Source of the DNA: Acidobacteriota bacterium
Lineage (GTDB): Bacteria > Acidobacteriota > Vicinamibacteria > Vicinamibacterales > UBA2999
DNA: 64,000 nucleotides
Direction: 5' to 3'
Assembly: GCA_018000455.1 (NCBI GenBank)
Contig: JAGNJW010000002.1
Location: forward strand, 248,001 to 312,000
Shown here piece by piece: positions 16,387 through 24,099 of this stretch. Under the pieces are notes generated by a model. The model saw nothing but the letters and a program-made list of their open reading frames with translations. It did not search any database and was not told the origin of the DNA. Each line of letters begins with the position of its first letter. The stretch's first letter is position 1. A program made the translations under genes and the position numbers.

Positions 16387-17994
16387 CTAGTGCCGGAAGT
16401 GCCGGCGGCCGGTGAGCACCATGGCCAGCCCGTGCTCGTCGGCGGCGGCGATCACTTCGCCGTCGCGCACCGAACCTCCCGGATGCACGACCGCCGTGGC
16501 CCCGGCGGCGGCGACGGCGTCGAGGCCGTCGCGGAAGGGGAAGAAGGCGTCGGAGGCGGCGACGGTCCCCTCAAGCGGCCGCACCCCGGCCACCACCTTC
16601 CAGCCCGCGGCCTTCATCGTCGCCACCTGTACGGCATCGACGCGGCTCATCTGCCCGGCGCCAATGGCACGCGTTTGCCAGGCGTCGGCAAAGAGCACCG
16701 TGTTCGACTTGACGTGGGCGGCCACCCGCCACGCAAAGCGCAGTGCCAGCCACTCGGCGTCGCTCGGCGCCCGCTTGGTGACAACGCGCACGGCCTCACA
16801 GGGCCAGGCCTGACGCGCCTCCTCGACGATGTCGCGCGCCTGCACGAGCAGGCCGCCGAGCACCGACCGGATCTCGCGCACCATGCCGGCCGTCGCCGGC
16901 GTCCGGAAGGCCGACGTGTCGGCGACGACCACGCGCATGTTCGGCTTGGCCGCAAGTACCGGCCTGGCGTCGTCGTTCACCGACGGCGCCACCACGGCCT
17001 CGATGAAGGTGGCGGTCAGCGCCGTCGCCGTGGCCACGTCGAGCGGGCGATTGAGGCCGACGATGCCACCGAACGCCGACAGGGCGTCGGCCTCGCGGGC
17101 GCGCTCGAAGGCCTCGGCGGCTGAGGAGCCGATGGCGACGCCGCAGGGGTTGGTGTGTTTGATGACCACCGCGGCCGGTTCGTCGAATTCGAGGGCGATT
17201 CGCGCGGCCGCGTCGAGGTCGAGCAGGTTGGTGTACGACAGCTCCTTGCCCTGCACGACGGCCGGGCGGCCGAGCCCGTCGCCGGCGCCGATGGCGTACC
17301 AGCTCGCAGGCTGGTGCGGGTTCTCCCCGTAGCGCAGATCCCGGACCTTGCTGGCGGTCACGACCAAGCGCGCCGGGGCGAGCGCTGCTGGCAGGCGCGC
17401 CGGCACGTCGTCGTCGAAGCGGATCGTGTCGAGCACGTCGGCGATGGTGGTGTCGTAGGCCGCCGTGTGCGTGAGGGCGCGCCGCGCCAGGTCGAATCGC
17501 TTGGCCGCGGAGGGGCCGTCGGCGTCGAGCGACTCGAGCACGGCGGCGTAGTCGCCAGGGTCGACCACCACGACCACGTCGCGGAAGTTCTTCGCCGCCG
17601 CCCGCACCATGCTGGGACCGCCGATGTCGATGTTCTCGATGAGCTCGTCAAAGGTCGCCGCAGGGTTGGCCGCCGTGCGGGCGAAGGGATAGAGATTCAC
17701 GGCCACCAGGTCGATGAGACCAATGCCGGCGCCGCGGGCCGCTTCGAGGTCCTGCGGCTCGTGCCGCCTGGCCAGGATGCCGCCGTGAATAGCCGGGTGG
17801 AGGGTCTTGACCCGGCCATCCATCATCTCCGGGAAGCCGGTCACCGCCGACACGTTCGTGACGGGGAGATCGGCCGCCGCCAGGGTCGCGGCCGTGCCCC
17901 CGGTCGAGACGAGCTCGAAGCCGCGGGTGTGGAGCCCGCGAGCGAAGTCGAGCAGGCCGGTCTTGTCGGACACACTGAGGAGCGCACGTCGCAT
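16387..17994 (-). CDS. purH: Bifunctional AICAR formyltransferase / IMP cyclohydrolase
   Basis: Catalyses the last two steps of IMP synthesis in the cytoplasm. The 535-residue protein begins [18 protein letters not shown] with the IMP cyclohydrolase (MGS-like) domain, including STGGTA and [15 protein letters not shown]. The transformylase domain follows, with [12 protein letters not shown] and the C-terminal [14 protein letters not shown] start at 17994 because everything upstream is non-coding and overlaps the divergent cspA promoter region. No good ribosome site is visible. Confidence 0.96.
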   Translation of the reverse strand: MRRALLSVSDKTGLLDFARGLHTRGFELVSTGGTAATLAAADLPVTNVSAVTGFPEMMDGRVKTLHPAIHGGILARRHEPQDLEAARGAGIGLIDLVAVNLYPFARTAANPAATFDELIENIDIGGPSMVRAAAKNFRDVVVVVDPGDYAAVLESLDADGPSAAKRFDLARRALTHTAAYDTTIADVLDTIRFDDDVPARLPAALAPARLVVTASKVRDLRYGENPHQPASWYAIGAGDGLGRPAVVQGKELSYTNLLDLDAAARIALEFDEPAAVVIKHTNPCGVAIGSSAAEAFERAREADALSAFGGIVGLNRPLDVATATALTATFIEAVVAPSVNDDARPVLAAKPNMRVVVADTSAFRTPATAGMVREIRSVLGGLLVQARDIVEEARQAWPCEAVRVVTKRAPSDAEWLALRFAWRVAAHVKSNTVLFADAWQTRAIGAGQMSRVDAVQVATMKAAGWKVVAGVRPLEGTVAASDAFFPFRDGLDAVAAAGATAVVHPGGSVRDGEVIAAADEHGLAMVLTGRRHFRH

Positions 17995-18071
17995 GGTCGG
18001 GAACCCTGGTACTTTCCTTGAATCACTGGCGAAAAGCGTGAAACTGGTCGGATAAAACGGCGAGACAGGCA

Positions 18072-18101
18072 TTGACACTTGGAGACACCCGTCGCTATCA
18101 T
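18072..18101 (+). promoter_or_regulatory. Sigma-70-type promoter of cspA
   Basis: A consensus -35 TTGACA (18072-18077) is followed after 18 bases by TATCAT (18096-18101), predicting a transcript start near 18108 and a leader of about 130 bases. This is the best-matching promoter in the window. Confidence 0.75.
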
Positions 18102-18132
18102 CCACGATGCGGTTCCCCCTGTGGGGACGCGG

Positions 18133-18158
18133 AAGGCCACGATCGCGCGGCCTTTTTT
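18133..18158 (+). promoter_or_regulatory. Terminator-like hairpin within the cspA leader
   Basis: The stem AAGGCC/GGCCTT (18133-18138 with 18149-18154) runs into six T residues (18153-18158), the form of an intrinsic terminator, about 80 bases upstream of the cspA ATG and downstream of its promoter. CCACGA (18137-18142) can instead pair with TCGTGG (18158-18163), which would disrupt that stem. A further hairpin with a GCAA loop (GTGGC/GCCAC, 18203-18216) precedes the ribosome site. This suggests attenuation or a short terminated RNA. Confidence 0.5.
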
Positions 18159-18237
18159 CGTGGCTCTGACGCCCGCCCGGGGGGTTTGGAGTCGGATGTA
18201 AGGTGGCGCAAGCCACAGCAAGCTAGGAACAAGAACG

Positions 18238-18441
18238 ATGCGTATCACAGGCAAGGTCAAGTGGTTCAACAACGCCAAGGGCTACGGCTTCATCGAGCGC
18301 GAGGGCGGTAGCGACGTGTTCGTCCACTACTCGGCGATCCAGGGCTCCGGCTTCCGCTCCCTCGAAGAGGGTCAGGGCGTCGAGTTCGAGATCGTTGACG
18401 GTCCCAAAGGCCCGCAGGCGGGCAACGTCCAGCTCGTTTGA
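18238..18441 (+). CDS. cspA: Cold-shock domain protein
   Basis: A 67-residue single CSD protein that binds single-stranded RNA or DNA. It contains both RNA-binding motifs, KGYGFIE (RNP1 type) and VFVHYSAI (RNP2 type), after the typical [11 protein letters not shown] start. An AGGA ribosome site lies about 10 bases upstream. The long structured leader, with promoter and terminator-like hairpin, suggests post-transcriptional control, as is known for cold-shock genes. A GC-rich terminator hairpin follows. Confidence 0.96.
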   Translation: MRITGKVKWFNNAKGYGFIEREGGSDVFVHYSAIQGSGFRSLEEGQGVEFEIVDGPKGPQAGNVQLV

Positions 18442-18457
18442 GCCACTGATGTCACCC

Positions 18458-18481
18458 GGCGCCGGCCTTGGGGCCGGCGCC
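18458..18481 (+). terminator. GC-rich hairpin after cspA
   Basis: A perfect 10-pair stem (GGCGCCGGCC with its complement) and a 4-base loop begin 16 bases after the cspA stop. The following bases (GCTTCTGCC) are only weakly T-rich, so termination strength is uncertain. Confidence 0.6.
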
Positions 18482-18533
18482 GCTTCTGCCAGCCCCTCCC
18501 CCGTCGGTCGTCCTTCCCGCTTCCCCACCTCAT

Positions 18534-19145
18534 TCATTCGTCCGTCGCGTCTTTCTTCGGCTTGGCCGTGAACACGACACGGCCGTCCTGCAGGCCGACG
18601 CGGAAGGCCACTTCGACACCGTCCTTGGCGTGTTTCGCCACCTGCGCGCGCACGACCTCCTGGAACCGTTCGAACGGCACGTCGGCATCGCCGACCTGGC
18701 GACGGGCTTCGTTCAGCTGCCGATAGAGCGCGTTCACGGTGTCGGCCTGGGCGTCTGGATCGCGCAGCGCCACGACGGCCGACCGCGCCGGTGCGGCTGC
18801 TTCAGCTTCAGCGCGGTCGCGAGTCGGCGCGACGGGTGGCGGCTCGCTCACCGCGCGGCCGCGCGGACCCGGACGCGTTCCCTCGCGCGATTTCAGGTGC
18901 CGCTCCCACAGCTCGCAGAACGAGCTGAAGCGCGACTGCAGGCCCTGGAACCGGAAACGCTCCGCCGTGTTCTGGATGTGCATCCGGTCGTACTGCTTCA
19001 CCAGGCCCTCGACGCGGGCGCGGGTATCCCACGGCAGCTTGGGCAGACGCCCGGCAAAGAACAGGTTGTACTCGACCTCGAGCCGCTTGATCTCGGCTTC
19101 GAGTTCGCGGAGTTGCCGATCGAACTGAGTGGTGGGTGGCGCCAC
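18534..19145 (-). CDS. MXAN_5187 C-terminal-domain-like protein
   Basis: A protein of about 203 residues. Residues FDRQLRELEAEIKRLEVEYN, then LVKQYDRMHIQNTAERFRFQ and SSFCELWERHLK, match the pattern of the MXAN_5187 C-terminal domain known from myxobacteria, an uncharacterised helical family. After a Pro/Arg-rich linker comes a second conserved part (QADTVNALYRQLNEARRQVG to VEVAFRVGLQDGRVVFTAKP). The start is uncertain: GTG 19145 follows the upstream stop by two bases, while GTG 19184 would overlap that gene. It is probably co-transcribed with the 19148-19603 gene. Function unknown. Confidence 0.7.
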   Translation of the reverse strand: MAPPTTQFDRQLRELEAEIKRLEVEYNLFFAGRLPKLPWDTRARVEGLVKQYDRMHIQNTAERFRFQGLQSRFSSFCELWERHLKSREGTRPGPRGRAVSEPPPVAPTRDRAEAEAAAPARSAVVALRDPDAQADTVNALYRQLNEARRQVGDADVPFERFQEVVRAQVAKHAKDGVEVAFRVGLQDGRVVFTAKPKKDATDE

Positions 19146-19147
19146 GG

Positions 19148-19603
19148 CTAGCTGAGGAGGTGAAACCAGAGCAGCGGCAGCCACAGCTCCCGCGCAAACG
19201 GAACGGGTCGATCGTCGATGAGCACGTCCGACTCCGGCAAGTGACCGACGAGCGCGTAGAGTTCCCGCAGCTCGGCGGCGTCGGCGCTGAAGAACCGCGC
19301 CCGGTGACGCCGGGCGGCGCCGCTGCCGACGGCACGATACTCCCGCGCCGCCTCCGCCTTGGCGATCGCGTCGACAAAGCCCTGCCCCGCGAAGTCGGGG
19401 AACACGAGCGTCATCGAGAACGGCAAGTCCCGCGGACCGAAGAGCGCGGCATGCAAGTCGGGGTCGAGGGCCGCCAGCTCGTCGGGCGCCGGCGCCTCCG
19501 TCAGTTCGACGTACGGCCAGAACCGCTCGAGGGGACGACGCGTGGGCGGCGGGATGACGGGCGATGAGGCGTGTGAGTCAGGCATCGCGGGACGCGGGTG
19601 CAT
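19148..19603 (-). CDS. Conserved hypothetical protein (151 aa)
   Basis: Not recognised as a known family. The 151-residue protein has no signal peptide and looks soluble: after a disordered Pro-rich start come RFWPYVELTEAPAPDELAAL, FSMTLVFPDFAGQGF and a C-terminus VLIDDRPVPFARELWLPLLW. Its end touches the MXAN_5187-like gene, implying co-expression. It is transcribed divergently from selA. ATG 19585 is an alternative start. Coding is supported by composition and by the clean abutment with its neighbour. Confidence 0.6.
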   Translation of the reverse strand: MHPRPAMPDSHASSPVIPPPTRRPLERFWPYVELTEAPAPDELAALDPDLHAALFGPRDLPFSMTLVFPDFAGQGFVDAIAKAEAAREYRAVGSGAARRHRARFFSADAAELRELYALVGHLPESDVLIDDRPVPFARELWLPLLWFHLLS

Positions 19604-19663
19604 CGCAAACGGGTGAGTTCGAGATGGTATCCTGAACCGCTACCCCTCGCAAGACGGCGCACC

Positions 19664-21037
19664 TTGGGCGACTTCCGCGCACTTCCCTCGATCGACCGGC
19701 TCCTGCAGCGTCCCGACGTCAGGGACCTCGTGACCCGCCACGGCCACGATGCTACGGCTGCGGCCCTGCGCGCCGCCGTCGCCGATCGGCGCGCCGCCGT
19801 GGCCGCGGAAGTGGCCGGGCCAGCCGCGTCGGCCGGGCTGGCTCTGGCAGCGATCGTGGCCGCGACCGCCTCGGCACTCGCCTCGGCCGAGCGTGGATCG
19901 CTTCGGCCGGTCGTCAACGCCACCGGCGTCGTCATTCACACCAACCTGGGCCGGGCTCCGCTTGGGGCGCGGGCGCTGGATCGCATCGTTCAGGTGGCCA
20001 GCGGCTATGCCACCCTGGAGTACGACCTGGCAACGGGCGAGCGGGGCTCGCGTGCCGTGCATGCCGAGCGTCTGCTCATGGCCCTCACCGGCGCCGAAGC
20101 GGCCGTCGTCGTCAACAACAACGCCTCGGCCATGTTGCTCGTGCTCGGCGCGCTGGCGCGTGGACGCGAGGTGCTCATCTCGCGCGGCGAGCTGGTCGAG
20201 ATCGGCGGCGGGTTCCGCGTGCCCGACGTCATGACGCAGTCGGGCGCCCTGTTGCGCGAAGTGGGCACGACGAACCGGACGCGCCTCTCGGATTTCACCG
20301 TCGCCATGGGGCCAGCCACGGCGCTCGTCCTCCGCGTACACCCCTCGAATTTCCGGATCGAGGGCTTCACCGAACAGCCGGCGCTGGCGGGGTTGGTCGC
20401 CGCCGCTCATGCGGCCGGCGTCGTGGTGGTCGAAGACCTGGGCTCTGGCAACTTCGACGCGGCATCGCCATGGGAGCCCACCGTGCAGGCGTCGCTCGCT
20501 GCCGGCGTGGACCTGGTGGCAGTGTCCGGCGACAAGATGCTCGGCGGGCCGCAGGCCGGTATCGTGCTCGGACAAAAGGCGCTCGTGGACCGTCTGCGCG
20601 CCCATCCCCTCATGCGCGCGCTGCGGGTCGACAAACTCACGTATGCCGCGCTCGAAGGCACGTTGCTCGAGCATCGCGCCGGACGGGCGCACGATACCGT
20701 TCCGGTACTGCGCATGCTGCACATCCCGAAGGACGCCGTCACGGCCCGAGCCCGGGCGGTGGCCGAGGCGCTTGGCGCTGGCGGGTGGGAGACGACGGTG
20801 GTCGACGGCGCGTCGGCCATCGGCGGCGGCAGCGCCCCGGGCGTCGCGGTGCCGACGTCGCTCGTGAGGCTGGCCTGGCCCGGCTGGAGCGCCGACCGCC
20901 TGGAGGGGTGGCTGCGCCGCCTCGACCCGCCCGTCATCGCACGGATTCAGGACGGCGCGGTGGTGCTGGACGTGCGAACGGTCGCGCCCGAGGACGATAC
21001 GGTGCTGGCCAGCTTGCCGGCCGCCGTCACGGACTGA
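19664..21037 (+). CDS. selA: L-seryl-tRNA(Sec) selenium transferase
   Basis: PLP enzyme that converts seryl-tRNA(Sec) to selenocysteinyl-tRNA using selenophosphate. The 457-residue protein starts DFRALPSIDRLLQ, contains NATGVVIHTNLGRAPL and the PLP-lysine motif SGDKMLGGPQ (Lys291). A TTG start at 19664 is preferred because the family begins here and a -10-like TATCCT lies at 19628-19633; an open frame extends further upstream. Neither selB, selD nor tRNA-Sec is in the window. FdhD at 40168-40998 hints at a formate dehydrogenase as client. Confidence 0.92.
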   Translation: MGDFRALPSIDRLLQRPDVRDLVTRHGHDATAAALRAAVADRRAAVAAEVAGPAASAGLALAAIVAATASALASAERGSLRPVVNATGVVIHTNLGRAPLGARALDRIVQVASGYATLEYDLATGERGSRAVHAERLLMALTGAEAAVVVNNNASAMLLVLGALARGREVLISRGELVEIGGGFRVPDVMTQSGALLREVGTTNRTRLSDFTVAMGPATALVLRVHPSNFRIEGFTEQPALAGLVAAAHAAGVVVVEDLGSGNFDAASPWEPTVQASLAAGVDLVAVSGDKMLGGPQAGIVLGQKALVDRLRAHPLMRALRVDKLTYAALEGTLLEHRAGRAHDTVPVLRMLHIPKDAVTARARAVAEALGAGGWETTVVDGASAIGGGSAPGVAVPTSLVRLAWPGWSADRLEGWLRRLDPPVIARIQDGAVVLDVRTVAPEDDTVLASLPAAVTD

Positions 21038-21076
21038 AACAGGCGGCGGGCCCTGACCTGCTCCCCGTTCCCTGTT

Positions 21077-22516
21077 CTAGAAAATCGTCGCGATCGACTG
21101 CTCCGCCCAGTCGATGACCTGCGCCGGGAGCACACCCAGGTAGACGACGGCGACCATCGACACCACGAGCCCGGCCATCGCCAGTCCCGACACCGGCGGC
21201 GGCACGGGACGCGCGTCGCGCTCGGTCATGTACATCATCACGACGATGCGCAGGTAGAAGTAGACCGACACCACGCTCGACAGCATGCCGATGATGGCCA
21301 GGCCGTAATAGCCCTCGGCGACCGCCGCGCTGAAGGTGTACCACTTGGCGATGAAGCCCGCCGTGGGCGGAAATCCGCCGAGCGACAGCAGGAACACGGT
21401 GAACAGCGCCGCCAGCGCCGGGTGCGAGTGTGCCAAGCCGGCGTAATCGCGCAACTGATCGTTGGCGCTCTCACGCGAGCCGAGCAGCGCGATGATGCCG
21501 AACGCGGCCACGTTCGTCACGGCATACGACGCCAGGTAGAAGAGGAGTGACGCCTTGCCGATGTCGTTGGCGGCGATGATGGCCACCAGCAGATAACCGG
21601 CATGCGCGATGCTCGAGTAGGCCAGCATCCGCTTGATGCTCGTCTGTGACACACCGACCACCGTGCCCACCACCATCGTGAGCACCGCAATCACCCACAG
21701 CACCGGTGTCCAGTCGTCGACCAGCGGTCCGAGCGCCGAGAGGAACACGCGGGCGAAGGCGGCCACCGCCGCCGCCTTCACGCCCGTGGACATGAAACCG
21801 GTGACGACCGTCGGCGCCCCTTCGTAGGCATCGGGCGACCACATGTGGAACGGCACCGCCGCCACTTTGAAGGCAAACCCGACGATCAGCAGGCCCACGG
21901 CGATGAGCAGCATGGGGCTGGCGGCCATCGATTGCGCGGCAATCGCCGCGCCCGCCCGCTCGAGGTGAGTGGTACCGGTCGCGCCGTAGATGAAGGCGAT
22001 GCCGTAGAGGAAGAACGAGCTGGCGAAGGCGCCGAGCAGGAAGTACTTGAACGCCGCTTCCGTGGCATTGGCCTGGTCGCGGCGCAGGCCGGTGAGCACG
22101 TAGACGGCGATCGACATGGTCTCGAGCGCGAGGAACATGAGCAGCAGGTCGGTCGACTGCGCCATCAGCATCATGCCGACGATGGCAAAGAGCAACAGCG
22201 CGTAGTACTCACCCACCGGCAGGCCGTCGCGCTCGATCGTCTCCGACGAGAAGAGCACCGTGAGAATGCCAATCACGACGAGGACGAGGTTGACGAACAG
22301 GGCGAAGTTGTCAGCTGTGACCACGCCGAAGCTGGTCGCATTTCTGTCCCACAGCAGGACTGAGGCGAAGCCGGCGCCGAGGAGGCCGATCAGGGCCAGC
22401 CCGCCGATCGGCATCTTCTCGCCCTTGCCGCGGAAGGCTTCGGCCAGCAGTGCGAAGAGACCGGCGAGCGCGACGCACACCACCGGGACGACGGCGTCAA
22501 AAGCGCTGGTGTTCAT
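21077..22516 (-). CDS. nuoN: NADH-quinone oxidoreductase subunit N
   Basis: Antiporter-like proton-pumping subunit of complex I in the inner membrane. The 479-residue protein has about 14 membrane segments and typical NuoN motifs such as AFKVAAVPFHMWSPDAYEGAPT, IKRMLAYSSIAHAGY and SLGGFPPTAGF. The ATG at 22516 lies one base after the nuoM stop. Its TAG stop is directly joined to a short run of the AACAGGG-type period-7 repeat (21061-21076), as also seen for rplI. It is last in the operon. Confidence 0.96.
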   Translation of the reverse strand: MNTSAFDAVVPVVCVALAGLFALLAEAFRGKGEKMPIGGLALIGLLGAGFASVLLWDRNATSFGVVTADNFALFVNLVLVVIGILTVLFSSETIERDGLPVGEYYALLLFAIVGMMLMAQSTDLLLMFLALETMSIAVYVLTGLRRDQANATEAAFKYFLLGAFASSFFLYGIAFIYGATGTTHLERAGAAIAAQSMAASPMLLIAVGLLIVGFAFKVAAVPFHMWSPDAYEGAPTVVTGFMSTGVKAAAVAAFARVFLSALGPLVDDWTPVLWVIAVLTMVVGTVVGVSQTSIKRMLAYSSIAHAGYLLVAIIAANDIGKASLLFYLASYAVTNVAAFGIIALLGSRESANDQLRDYAGLAHSHPALAALFTVFLLSLGGFPPTAGFIAKWYTFSAAVAEGYYGLAIIGMLSSVVSVYFYLRIVVMMYMTERDARPVPPPVSGLAMAGLVVSMVAVVYLGVLPAQVIDWAEQSIATIF

Positions 22517-22517
22517 C

Positions 22518-24098
22518 CTATTGCCCCTCGCCGGCGCGACGCGCGGTGACCGGTGCCGGCGGGCCGGCAAACCAGGAACGCCATCCGGCATCGACCCGCA
22601 TGGGCTCTCGCGCTTCCAGCCGTTGCACGATCCGCGTGACGGCCGGCTCCATCGGCGCCAGGAAGACGTTGGGCGCGACGCCCATCAGGATCGACATCGC
22701 GCACAGCGGCCCGATGACGGCCCACTCGCGGGCGCTCAGATCCGGCAGGTGCCGGTTCTCGTCGTGGGTGACCTCACCGTAGAACACGCGCTGGAACATC
22801 CACAGCATGTAGACGGCCGAGAGAATCACGCCCAGGCCGGCGACGACCATGAAGGTCGGCTCCCAGCGGAACGCCCCCAGCAGGATCAGGAACTCGCCGA
22901 TGAATCCGTTCAGGCCCGGCAGGCCCACCGACGCCAGCGTGATGATGAGGCAGGCCGCGGTCAGACGCGGCATCACGGCCTTGAGACCGCCGAACTCGCT
23001 GATGAGGCGCGTGTGGCGCCGGTCCGACAGCATGCCGACCACCGCAAAGAGCCCGCCGGTGCTGACGCCGTGCGCCAGCATCTGGTACGACGCCCCTTGC
23101 ACGCCCTGCACGTTCATCGCCGCGATGCCGAGCACCACGAAGCCCATGTGGCTGACCGACGAGTAGGCGACCAGCTTCTTCATGTCGGGCTGCACCATGG
23201 CCACGAGCGCACCGTAGACGATGGCGATGACCGCCAGCGTCGCCAGCATCGGCGCGAAGGCCAGGGCCGCTTCGGGAAACATCGGAAAGGCGAAGCGTAG
23301 CAGGCCGTAGGCACCCATCTTCAGCATCACACCGGCCAGGATGATCGAGCCCGCCGTCGGCGCCTGCACGTGCGCATCGGGCAGCCAGGTGTGGAACGGG
23401 AACAGCGGCACCTTGATGGCGAAGGCCACCGCGAAGGCCAGGAAGAACCAGTACTGCAGGTGGTCGGGGACCCGCAGCTCGTAGAGCTTCAGCAGGTCGA
23501 ACGAATACTGCCCGGTCGCCTGCTGGTGCAGCCACGCGGTGCCGATGACCGCGATCAGCATCAGCACGCTGCCGGCCATCGTATAGAGCAGGAACTTGAT
23601 CGATGCGTAGAGGCGCTGGTCGTAGCCCCAGATGCCGATCAGGAAGTACATCGGGATGAGCACGACGTCCCAGAACACGTAGAAGAGGAACAGGTCGAGC
23701 GAGACGAAGACGCCGATCATCGCCGCCTCGAGTACCAGCATGAAGATCGAGAACTCCTTCACGCGCTCGTGGATGCCCTCCCACGACGACAGCAGGGCGA
23801 TGGGAGTGAGAAAGGTGGTGAGCACGACGAGCATCAAACTGATCCCGTCGAGCCCGAGCGAGTACTCGATGCCGAAGGTCGGGATCCAGGCGTGACGCTC
23901 GGCGAACTGGAAGGCCGGCGCGGTGGCCGACTGGTCGAAACCGGCCCACATGAAGAGCGCCGCCACCAGCGTCACCAGCGAGATCGCCAGCGCGCCGAGA
24001 CGCATCGTCTGGTCGTTGGAGCCGTCGCGATTGGGCACCGCCAGCAGAGCCAGCGAGCCCAGGATCGGCAGCGCGATGAGCAGCGTCAGGATCGGCAC
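22518..24098 (-). CDS. nuoM: NADH-quinone oxidoreductase subunit M
   Basis: Antiporter-like proton-pumping subunit of complex I. The 526-residue polytopic protein shows NuoM hallmarks: LGLDGISLMLVVLTTFLTP, the charged pumping segment (KVPLFPFHTWLPDAHVQAPT) and KKLVAYSSVSHMGFV. It lies one base from nuoL on one side and one base from nuoN on the other, so translation is likely coupled along the operon. Confidence 0.96.
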   Translation of the reverse strand: MPILTLLIALPILGSLALLAVPNRDGSNDQTMRLGALAISLVTLVAALFMWAGFDQSATAPAFQFAERHAWIPTFGIEYSLGLDGISLMLVVLTTFLTPIALLSSWEGIHERVKEFSIFMLVLEAAMIGVFVSLDLFLFYVFWDVVLIPMYFLIGIWGYDQRLYASIKFLLYTMAGSVLMLIAVIGTAWLHQQATGQYSFDLLKLYELRVPDHLQYWFFLAFAVAFAIKVPLFPFHTWLPDAHVQAPTAGSIILAGVMLKMGAYGLLRFAFPMFPEAALAFAPMLATLAVIAIVYGALVAMVQPDMKKLVAYSSVSHMGFVVLGIAAMNVQGVQGASYQMLAHGVSTGGLFAVVGMLSDRRHTRLISEFGGLKAVMPRLTAACLIITLASVGLPGLNGFIGEFLILLGAFRWEPTFMVVAGLGVILSAVYMLWMFQRVFYGEVTHDENRHLPDLSAREWAVIGPLCAMSILMGVAPNVFLAPMEPAVTRIVQRLEAREPMRVDAGWRSWFAGPPAPVTARRAGEGQ

Positions 24099-24099
24099 G

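Noticed and set aside
18102-18237. Known riboswitch (for example a purine-related ZTP class) near purH/cspA
   Set aside because: The promoter and terminator-like hairpin read toward cspA, not purH, and I could not match the conserved bases of a named class.
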